DNA from: Gammaproteobacteria bacterium
GTDB taxonomy: Bacteria > Pseudomonadota > Gammaproteobacteria > 21-64-14
DNA length: 39,028 bases
Direction of reading: 5' to 3'
NCBI GenBank assembly: GCA_027013145.1
Contig: JALUXX010000057.1
Span: forward strand, 1-39,028
Numbering within the stretch: position 1 is the first letter of the stretch; each line of letters opens with the position of its first letter. The position numbers and the translations under genes were made by a program. Of the stretch, positions 1-11,600 are shown in pieces. The notes under the pieces were generated by a model. That model was not told the DNA's origin. It saw nothing but the letters and a program-made list of their open reading frames with translations, and ran no database searches.

Positions 1-87
1 GTGTTCTATAACCGTCAGCGGCGTCATTCCCATGTTGGGCAGATGGCTCCGCTGGCATTCGAGGCGGCCAACCTGGCTGCCGGCTAA
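1..87 (+). CDS. IS3-family transposase OrfB, C-terminal fragment (5' part outside window)
   Basis: Twenty-eight codons plus a TAA stop. The fragment carries the conserved IS3 C-terminal motif YNRQRRHSHVG followed by P-x-x-FE, seen in DDE integrase-fold transposases of this family. Only the extreme C-terminus is visible, so whether the element is intact cannot be judged. It lies about 80 bases from the 3' end of the minus-strand gene at 168-629, so the insertion sits downstream of that gene and does not interrupt it. Confidence 0.75.
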   Translation: MFYNRQRRHSHVGQMAPLAFEAANLAAG

Positions 88-113
88 TGGTCCGTTAAAC
101 CGGGGAAACTTCA
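1..113 (+). mobile_element. Right end of an IS3-family insertion sequence (truncated by window edge)
   Basis: Frame 1 from the first base reads VFYNRQRRHSHVG...PLAFEAANLAAG and stops at TAA 85-87. This is the characteristic C-terminus of the IS3-family OrfB transposase (YN-x-RRHS-x-LG-x-x-P-x-x-FE in the family). About 26 bases after the stop, through roughly 113 (ending aaacttca), look like the right terminal inverted repeat, but the left end is outside the window, so the border is approximate. Confidence 0.75.
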
Positions 114-120
114 ATCTGTC

Positions 121-140
121 CCCTTTGCTGCCCTTTGCTG
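121..140. repeat. Perfect tandem duplication of a 10-bp unit
   Basis: The unit ccctttgctg occurs twice without a gap at 121-130 and 131-140, just outside the inferred IS right end. It is followed by a run of nine C (147-155). It could be a slippage product; no function is apparent. Confidence 0.6.
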
Positions 141-167
141 CGTACGCCCCCCCCCTTGCCGCCGGCG

Positions 168-629
168 CTACTGCGCCGGCGGTTCGTTCGGCTGTTGCAT
201 CGGGTAGCTCGACGCGCCCGCCGGGGAGGAACCGGTCGCGGGTGCGCTTTGCGCCGGGGGCGGCGGCGGATTCTCCCGACCGACGAAGTGAATCGGCTCC
301 TGCCCGCGCAGCTGCGCCGGGGTGATGATGTAGTCGCCGTAGAGGCTCGGGATCCAGACGGCGTCGGCGGCCTGCTTGTTGCCGCCCGAGAGCACGTAGG
401 TGATACCGCCGATAACGCCGCCCGATATCGCGTAGACCAGCTTAGCGGCGCCGTAGGGGATCGACGCCAGCCAGGCGGCGGCCTGCATCGCCGCGCCGGA
501 GGAGGTCCCGCTGTCTCCGGCCGCCTGCGCCGGCGCGGTCGGCGCCAGGCCAAGCGCAATCGCGAACAGCAGTGCGGCCACCGCGCCGCGCCACCGCCCG
601 CCACGAGTTCCAAGGTCTCGAGTCGTCAT
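168..629 (-). CDS. Small exported protein of unknown function, Pro-rich tail
   Basis: 153 residues, family not recognised. The N-terminus is a signal peptide: basic n-region with several Arg, hydrophobic core AALLFAIALGLAP, and likely cleavage after AQA near residue 36. A Gly/Ala-rich hydrophobic stretch (about 57-82, around AISGGVIGGITYVLSGG) might insert in a membrane. A tidy central motif follows, VWIPSLYGDYIITPAQLRGQ, and then a low-complexity Pro/Ser/Ala tail. The ATG at 629 is preceded by AGGACG at a good distance. The gene is divergent from the tandem UvrA gene (143-bp gap), and an IS3 end lies just past its stop. A periplasmic or envelope location is inferred from the signal peptide only. 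Confidence 0.7.
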   Translation of the reverse strand: MTTRDLGTRGGRWRGAVAALLFAIALGLAPTAPAQAAGDSGTSSGAAMQAAAWLASIPYGAAKLVYAISGGVIGGITYVLSGGNKQAADAVWIPSLYGDYIITPAQLRGQEPIHFVGRENPPPPPAQSAPATGSSPAGASSYPMQQPNEPPAQ

Positions 630-772
630 CGATTCGTCCTCCGTTGCGGCTCACGACGATCCGCGCGCAATAGCATAACGATCCGCGCGCACCTGCGCCA
701 TGGCCGGACCGCTGCAGGGTACAATGGCGGGCCGCCGGCCGGTGCGCGGCCGCAGGGTCACAGGGAAATCCG

Positions 773-6196
<5,424 letters not shown>

Positions 6197-6233
6197 GGCT
6201 TTCCCCGACGGCGTCGCCTGATGGGAACCCTCG

Positions 6234-6282
6234 TCGGCCCGATCGAAGGCGTCGGCCGGGCAAGCCCGGCCCTACCCCACCG
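6234..6282. repeat. REP-like repeat, copy 1
   Basis: A 49-bp unit beginning tcggcccgatcgaaggcg and ending in gccctaccccaccg, with the internal palindrome gccgggcaagcccggc. It matches copy 2 (6345-6393) at 47 of 49 positions. It lies between convergent genes and could fold in RNA as a stem that slows transcription or protects 3' ends. Confidence 0.8.
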
Positions 6283-6344
6283 CTCATGCCGAGGGCGTAC
6301 CCGGGCGGCGTTCACCCCGCCGGCGACGCTTCATCAAAACCACA

Positions 6345-6393
6345 TCGGCCCGATCGAGAGCGTCGGCCGGGCAAGCCCGGCCCTACCCCACCG
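6345..6393. repeat. REP-like repeat, copy 2
   Basis: Second direct copy of the 49-bp unit, differing from copy 1 by two bases in the gaaggc/gagagc segment. The copies start 111 bp apart. Confidence 0.8.
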
Positions 6394-6400
6394 AGGGGGC

Positions 6401-6436
6401 GCCCGTAGGGCGGGGCTCGCCCCGCGGGCGACCCGC
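6401..6436. repeat. Diverged, inverted REP-like element
   Basis: The segment cgtagggcggggctcgcccc resembles the reverse complement of the core of copies 1 and 2 (ggtagggccgggcttgcccg). This gives a direct-direct-inverted cluster between the tandem UvrA gene and the LAB_N gene. The inner ggcggggctcgccccgc is itself palindromic and may act as a terminator-like stem for either convergent transcript. Confidence 0.5.
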
Positions 6437-6438
6437 TT

Positions 6439-6765
6439 TCATGCCGTGCCCATGCGCTCGTTCTTGCGGATCAGATAGAGGTTGCGCAGATAGATCGCCG
6501 AATTGGGGAGATAGGCGAGGATGCCCACCGGGTCGCGCTGGAAGATGAAGTAGAGCAGCATGATCAGGCTGCCGCCGATGCTCCAGTACCAGAACGTGGT
6601 GGGGATCACGCTCTTGCCGGCACGTTCGGAGGCCATCCACTGGATGATGAAGCGCATGGAAAAGGCCACGGTCCCGATCAACCCGAGGATGGTCAGGTAG
6701 CTCCAGTCGAGACCGAATACGCGGTGCGGGTCGGTCAACCAGACGCCTTTGTACGCACAGTTCAT
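6439..6765 (-). CDS. Small LAB_N (lipid-A-disaccharide synthase N-terminal-like) membrane protein
   Basis: 108 residues with three hydrophobic helices: LTILGLIGTVAFSMRFIIQW, TTFWYWSIGGSLIMLLYFIF, and a third around PVGILAYLPNSAIYLRNLY. The pattern FSxRFxIQWxxSE...P-x-x-FWYxSxxG...R-x-D-P-V is typical of the LAB_N domain family, small membrane domains found alone or fused to envelope enzymes. It is the last gene of the five-gene operon, six bases after the GT2 stop. By context it may anchor the soluble GT2 or move a lipid-linked sugar, as ArnE/ArnF do in the arn pathway; this is inference. The catalytic part of lipid A disaccharide synthase is absent. Confidence 0.85.
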   Translation of the reverse strand: MNCAYKGVWLTDPHRVFGLDWSYLTILGLIGTVAFSMRFIIQWMASERAGKSVIPTTFWYWSIGGSLIMLLYFIFQRDPVGILAYLPNSAIYLRNLYLIRKNERMGTA

Positions 6766-6771
6766 GGCGGA

Positions 6772-7503
6772 TCACTCCGGCGGGATGCGTTCGGTTACGG
6801 AGTAGCGGATCATGCGTTTCTTCATCCAGCGCACGGCGAACATGTCGATCACCGCACCGGCGCGGTCGAGCACGCCGTAGTGGCTGCTTCCGCTGCGCCG
6901 CTCCCGGTTGGTCACCGGGACCTCGGTCACGCGGAAACCCTGGAGCCCGATGAGGATTGGCAGGAAGCGGTGCACGCCCTTGAAGAACGGAACCTGTTCG
7001 ATACACTCGCGGCGCAGCGCGCGGTAGGTGCAGCCGGCGTCGGTGATGGGATCGCGGAGGATGCGGCTGCGGATGCCGTTGGAGATGCGTGAGACCACGC
7101 TCTTGATCCAACTGTCGCCCGCGCGCCGGCTCTGCCGGCGCGTGCCGCATACGCAGTCGGCTTCGCGCAGGGCGGCGAAGAACGCCGGCAGGTCGCGCGG
7201 GTCGTTCTGCAGGTCGGCATCGAGGGTGACGAGGATGCGCCCGCGCGCGGCGCGCATCGCCGCGAAGCTCGCGGCCGATTCGCCGCAGTTGCGCTCGAAA
7301 CGCTGCGCGCGCAGGCGCGGGTGCGTGGCGGCGAGGCGCTGCAGCACCTCCCAGGAGCCGTCGGTACTGCGATCGTCGGTGATGACGATCTCGTAGTCGA
7401 GGCCCAGGGCGTCGGCCTGGGCCTCGATGGCCTCGACGAGCGGCCCGAGGTTGTCCTTCTCGTTGTAACAGGGAACCGTGAAGCTGACCTCGGGACCGGC
7501 CAT
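6772..7503 (-). CDS. Family 2 glycosyltransferase, ArnC / dolichyl-phosphate mannosyltransferase type
   Basis: 243 residues with a GT-A fold pattern: SFTVPCYNEKDNL at the N-terminus, ITDDRSTDGSWEV, and the metal-binding DADLQNDP near residue 95. The family transfers a sugar from a nucleotide donor to polyprenyl phosphate on the cytoplasmic face. E. coli ArnC is about 320 residues with two C-terminal membrane helices; these are missing here, so the protein looks soluble or peripheral, and the neighbouring LAB_N protein could tether it. Its ATG immediately follows the aminotransferase stop (TAGATG), implying translational coupling. The sugar cannot be read from the sequence. Confidence 0.9.
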   Translation of the reverse strand: MAGPEVSFTVPCYNEKDNLGPLVEAIEAQADALGLDYEIVITDDRSTDGSWEVLQRLAATHPRLRAQRFERNCGESAASFAAMRAARGRILVTLDADLQNDPRDLPAFFAALREADCVCGTRRQSRRAGDSWIKSVVSRISNGIRSRILRDPITDAGCTYRALRRECIEQVPFFKGVHRFLPILIGLQGFRVTEVPVTNRERRSGSSHYGVLDRAGAVIDMFAVRWMKKRMIRYSVTERIPPE

Positions 7504-8619
7504 CTACCGGGCGCCCCCCGCCCCCCGGGCCTTCTCCCCGCCCCGGTACTCGGCAATCGCGGCCGCGACGCGCTCGGCATCGGCGATGGGGAGTTCGCCG
7601 TAGATGGGCAGCGACAGGATCTCGCCGACCAGCGCCTCGGTGCGCGGCAGCGCGGGGATGTCGTCGTAGCGCGCGGTGATCGCCGGCTGCTGGTGGTTGG
7701 CGACGGGATAGTGGATGCCGGTGGCGATCCCCCGCTCCTTGAGCCAGGCGGCCAGGGCGTCGCGCTCGCGCGTGCGGATCACATACATATGGTAGACGGA
7801 CTCCGCCCACGGCGCCTCCGTCGGCGTCTCCACGAGACCGGCGAGGCGCTCGCCGTAGAGGGCGCCGACCTCGCGGCGACGCGCGTTGAGGGCATCGAGG
7901 TGGCGCAGCATCACGCGCCCGACCGCCGCCTGGATCTCGTTGAAGCGCAGGTTGTAGCCGACCATCTCGTGGGTGAACTTGCTCTTGCGCCCGTGGTTGC
8001 GCAGCATGCGCACCTTCTCCGCCACCTGGTCGTCGTTGGTCATGATGCAGCCGCCGTCGCCGAGCACGGTCAGGTTCTTGGATGGGTAGAAGGAGAAGGC
8101 GCTCGCCGTGCCGATGGAACCCACGCGCCGCCCGCGGTAGCGGGCCCCGTGCGCCTGGGCGCAGTCCTCCAGCACCCACAGCTTGTGGCGTTCGGCGACG
8201 GCCATGATGCGGTCCATGTCGGCCGGGTGCCCGTAGAGGTGCACGGGCAGGATGCCGACGGTGCGCGGCGTGATCGCGGCCTCCACCGCGGCCGGGTCGA
8301 GACAGTAGGTCTCGTCGACGTCGACGAACACCGGCTTCGCCCCGCAGTGGATCAGCGGCTCCACCGAGGGGAAGGCGGTGTGGGAGGGGATGATGACTTC
8401 GTCGCCCTCCGACAGCCCCATCGCCTGATGGAGCAGCATGACCGCGGCCGTCCACGAGGAGGACAGCACGCAATGCTTCATGCCCACGTAGGCGGCCAGT
8501 TCCTCCTCGAAGGCGCGCGACTCGGCGCCGAGGATATAGCTTCCGGAATCGAGCGCCCGCAGTGCCGCCTCGCGGATCTCGTCGTTGAGAAAAACCCGTG
8601 ACAGTGGGATCTTGTTCAT
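7504..8619 (-). CDS. DegT/DnrJ/EryC1/StrS-family PLP-dependent sugar aminotransferase
   Basis: 371 residues, the usual family length. Conserved blocks: IPLSRVFLNDEIREAAL at the start, VLSSSWTAAVMLLHQAMG, IIPSHTAF, VHLYGHPADMD, LEDCAQAHGA, and the PLP-lysine motif FSFYPSKNL (Lys near residue 182), then RNHGR and YNLRFNEIQAA. The family aminates keto-sugars on nucleotide carriers using glutamate. With the oxidoreductase upstream it could form an oxidise-then-aminate pair, as in WlbA/WlbE-type 3-amino sugar pathways; whether the 3- or 4-position is aminated is not decidable here. The start at 8619 is preceded by GGAAA at a suitable distance. It is followed directly by the GT2 gene. Confidence 0.92.
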   Translation of the reverse strand: MNKIPLSRVFLNDEIREAALRALDSGSYILGAESRAFEEELAAYVGMKHCVLSSSWTAAVMLLHQAMGLSEGDEVIIPSHTAFPSVEPLIHCGAKPVFVDVDETYCLDPAAVEAAITPRTVGILPVHLYGHPADMDRIMAVAERHKLWVLEDCAQAHGARYRGRRVGSIGTASAFSFYPSKNLTVLGDGGCIMTNDDQVAEKVRMLRNHGRKSKFTHEMVGYNLRFNEIQAAVGRVMLRHLDALNARRREVGALYGERLAGLVETPTEAPWAESVYHMYVIRTRERDALAAWLKERGIATGIHYPVANHQQPAITARYDDIPALPRTEALVGEILSLPIYGELPIADAERVAAAIAEYRGGEKARGAGGAR

Positions 8620-8674
8620 CGGTTCATTTCCTTCGAAAAGAGGGTAAGAGGGAGGAACGGGGGGCGCCCGCGGG

Positions 8675-9688
8675 TCATGCCTCGAGCGGCAGGGTGCGGC
8701 GTTCGCGTGCGGAATCGAGCGCGCGCTCGATCACCCGCACCGACCAGTATCCGGCCCAGCCGTCCGCCGCCGGCGGGCTGCGATCGGCGACCGACTGCAG
8801 GAATGCGCGCACCTCCGCGAGCAGCGGCTCCTCGGGCGGGAACTCCAACTGGCGAGTGGTCTCCTCGACCGCGACGATGCCGTTCCGCCCGACCTCATGG
8901 CGGGCCTCGACCATGCGCACCTTGTATTGCGCCACGTTGAAATCGCAGATCGCGCTGGCGCGTTCGCCGAGCACCTTGACCTCGCGATACTTGCCCGGCG
9001 TGTGGTAGCCGGTCTCGATGAACGCCGAGACGACGGCGCCATCGGGACCCTCGTAGTCGAGCGCGATCCAGGACTCGTCGTCCATCCCGCGCCCGAGAAA
9101 GTCGTTGAGCACCGCGGTCACTCGCACGGGCGGGCCGCCCATGAACAGGTTGAACAGATCGACGAAGTGTATCGCGTCGGCGAAGGTGACGCCGCTGTCG
9201 TTGCGGGGACGCTTGAAGCCGCTGAAGTTGCCGCGCAGGATCTTCAGACGCCCGAACTCGCCCGCGGCGATCGCGCGCGTCAACCACTGGGCGGCGGGAT
9301 CGAAGCGGAAGATGTGCCCGACCTGCAGGATCCGCTGTTTCGACTCGGCCAGCTCGACGAGGTCGCGCGAGTCCGCCGACTCCAGGGTCAGCGGCTTCTC
9401 CACGAATACGTCCTTGCCGGCATCGAGGTAACGCCGGCACAGCTCGTGGTGCGATTGCGCCGGGGTCGCCACCAGCGCGCAGTCGACGCGATCGAGAAAG
9501 GCGTACGGGTCGGTGGACAGGCGCTCGGCGGGCAGCCCCGACTCGGCGAGCTTCTCGAGGCGCGCGGCATCGGTGTCGGCGCAATAGAGTTCCACGGGGA
9601 GCCCGCGCAGGACGCGCAGGTGGTTGGCGCCCCAGCGGCCGAGGCCGAGGAGGACGACGCGGGTGGGAGAGGCATCCGTTTCGGGCAT
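8675..9688 (-). CDS. Gfo/Idh/MocA-family NAD(P)-dependent sugar oxidoreductase
   Basis: 337 residues. The N-terminal Rossmann motif VVLLGLGRWGANHLRVL (residues 10-26) binds NAD(P). The family motif VEKPLT lies near residue 95, with a downstream GHIFRF segment and a C-terminal substrate domain. It fits nucleotide-sugar dehydrogenases that create a keto group for a partner DegT aminotransferase, which is the next gene downstream (55-bp gap). ATG at 9688 with upstream AGGAA. It occupies the operon slot where arn clusters carry ArnA, but shares no ArnA domains (no formyltransferase part, no decarboxylase). Confidence 0.88.
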   Translation of the reverse strand: MPETDASPTRVVLLGLGRWGANHLRVLRGLPVELYCADTDAARLEKLAESGLPAERLSTDPYAFLDRVDCALVATPAQSHHELCRRYLDAGKDVFVEKPLTLESADSRDLVELAESKQRILQVGHIFRFDPAAQWLTRAIAAGEFGRLKILRGNFSGFKRPRNDSGVTFADAIHFVDLFNLFMGGPPVRVTAVLNDFLGRGMDDESWIALDYEGPDGAVVSAFIETGYHTPGKYREVKVLGERASAICDFNVAQYKVRMVEARHEVGRNGIVAVEETTRQLEFPPEEPLLAEVRAFLQSVADRSPPAADGWAGYWSVRVIERALDSARERRTLPLEA

Positions 9689-9776
9689 GTGGGGTCGGGT
9701 TCCTGTGTCGAGTGGGCGGAGAGATTGTAGGGGATAGGGGCGGGCCCACCAAGCGGCGCCGGCCGCGGCGGGCGGC

Positions 9777-11414
9777 TCAGTCGAATTTGCGGATCAGTTC
9801 GGGGTCGCGCGCGATCGCCGCCGCGCTCCACACCGCGAGACCCTCGCCGCGGTAGAGCTGGCGGTACACGGGTGCCGGCTCGCCGCGCGGCGGCCAGTGG
9901 CGCAACGACAGATAGGCGACGACGTAGCCATCGGGGTGCGCCCGGACCCAATCCAGTAGCGCCGGCCCCTGCACCTCCGCAACGGGGGTCTGCAGGCGCG
10001 CGTAGAAGTTGAACTGCCCGTGGTAGGAGCTGTCGGCGACGGCGATCGGGGCACCGACCGCGGCCACGTCGTGCAGAAAGGCGCTCACGGGACGCAGGTC
10101 GTAGGCCGGCCAGGAGGCCCGGAAGAGCCCGCCGGCGAGGAGGAGCAGCATCACCCAGGTGGAGGCGGCGAGGACCTGTGCTCGTCCTGCGGCCTCCAGC
10201 CGGTGCAGCCAGCGCATCAGGCTCAGCCCGATCGCGGCCAAGGCCGCGGCCAGCGCGCCGGCGAACGTCAGCGGGACGTCGCGCGTCCAGATCAGCGCAT
10301 GCGCCAGCCGTCCGCTGAACGGCAGGTAGACCCAGAACGCCGCCAGGAGGAGGAACACGAGGGCCGGGAGCAGCAGGCGGGTGGGCGGCGGGGGTGAAGC
10401 CGTCAGTGCGCGCGCGAGCAGCAACGCCAACGGCGGGAAGATCGGCAGCAGATAGTGCGGCTGCTTGCCGCTGATCAGCGAGAAGACCACCAACACCGGC
10501 AACGACCAGGCCAGACACAGGCGCACCTCGGGGCGATCGAGGCGGCGTGCGACGGCGCCGAGCGCCCGCCAGGCATCGGGCCACAGCGCCCAGGGGAAGA
10601 GCAGCACCGGGAGCAGCGGCAGGTACCACCACCACGGCCTGCGGTGCGAGAAGGAATGGACCGTATAGCCTGCGGTCTGGTGCCAGGTCATATCGATGAA
10701 GTAGTGCAGGCCGCCCTGGATCGCCATGGGGATCAGCCACAGGAGCGCGATCCCCGCGGCGATCAGCGTCGCCGCGCCCAGGCCCCGGTACCATGCACCC
10801 CAGGTCAACCCGGCCGGGCGCCCGCCCTTCATCCACCACGGCGCGAGCAGCCCGACGGCGAGAACCGGAATGAAGACCACGGGGCCCTTGGCGAGGATGC
10901 CGAGACCGAGGCCGAGGCCGGCGAGGGCGAATCCCCCGCGCGCGGCGCCGCGCCACACGCGCAGCAGACCGAGGATCGCCGTCAGCGCGCACGCGGCCAG
11001 CAGCAGGTCGAACATCGTCGCCGACGTGAACACCGCCCAGTAAAAGGTACCGAGGAGGATCGTCGGGGCCAGCGCCGCGGTGCGCTCGTCGTCGGGCCAG
11101 AGCCGCCGCGAGATCCGCGCCGTCAGCCACAGCGCCGCCAGGCCCGCGAGCGGGCTCACCAGGCGCGCCCACCACGCGTGGACGCCGAACACCAGCCAGC
11201 CGAGTTCCATCAGCCAGAACAGCAGCGGCGGCTTGCCGTCGTAGGTGTGGCCGTTGAGGTACGGCACCCACTGGCTGTGACGCCACCACATCTCCCAGGC
11301 CACCGAGAGGTAGCGGGTCTCGTCGATGGGGATGACGGTGCGCAGCGTGAGCGTGCCCACGGTGAGCAACAGCCAGCCCCATACCCAGAACGGCGGTGAG
11401 GTCCTGGTCGGCAT
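9777..11414 (-). CDS. Family 39 glycosyltransferase, ArnT/PMT-like, polytopic inner-membrane protein
   Basis: 545 residues with the ATG chosen at 11414, close to E. coli ArnT (550). After the first membrane helix comes IPIDETRYLSVAWEMW...YLNGHTYDGKPPLLFW, the first periplasmic loop of ArnT-like enzymes with the catalytic acidic DE pair and the KPP motif. About a dozen hydrophobic segments follow, then a soluble periplasmic C-terminal domain (FNFYARLQTPVAEVQG...). Such enzymes transfer a sugar from undecaprenyl phosphate to lipid A or another periplasmic acceptor. The reading frame stays open far upstream, but homology starts near 11414. It is the first gene of the operon and divergent from the AddB-like gene. 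Confidence 0.88.
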   Translation of the reverse strand: MPTRTSPPFWVWGWLLLTVGTLTLRTVIPIDETRYLSVAWEMWWRHSQWVPYLNGHTYDGKPPLLFWLMELGWLVFGVHAWWARLVSPLAGLAALWLTARISRRLWPDDERTAALAPTILLGTFYWAVFTSATMFDLLLAACALTAILGLLRVWRGAARGGFALAGLGLGLGILAKGPVVFIPVLAVGLLAPWWMKGGRPAGLTWGAWYRGLGAATLIAAGIALLWLIPMAIQGGLHYFIDMTWHQTAGYTVHSFSHRRPWWWYLPLLPVLLFPWALWPDAWRALGAVARRLDRPEVRLCLAWSLPVLVVFSLISGKQPHYLLPIFPPLALLLARALTASPPPPTRLLLPALVFLLLAAFWVYLPFSGRLAHALIWTRDVPLTFAGALAAALAAIGLSLMRWLHRLEAAGRAQVLAASTWVMLLLLAGGLFRASWPAYDLRPVSAFLHDVAAVGAPIAVADSSYHGQFNFYARLQTPVAEVQGPALLDWVRAHPDGYVVAYLSLRHWPPRGEPAPVYRQLYRGEGLAVWSAAAIARDPELIRKFD

Positions 11415-11600
11415 GGTGGCACGTGCGGTGCGCGCCGGCGGGGCGGTGGACAGCGTGCCGGCGGGCGTGAAAGGACGACGCGGCGCAGTATATCGGCTTT
11501 CCCCGGCGGGTTCACCTGCCCGCCGGCGGGCCGGCGGGCGCGGCTGTGGCATCATGGTGCGACGCCTGTACCCGCCTTGCGGAGTCGTCGCCACACCGCC

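Noticed and set aside
147-155. Run of nine C near the end of the first gene as a phase-variable promoter tract
   Set aside because: It lies downstream of the stop of the 168-629 gene and not in a promoter or reading frame.
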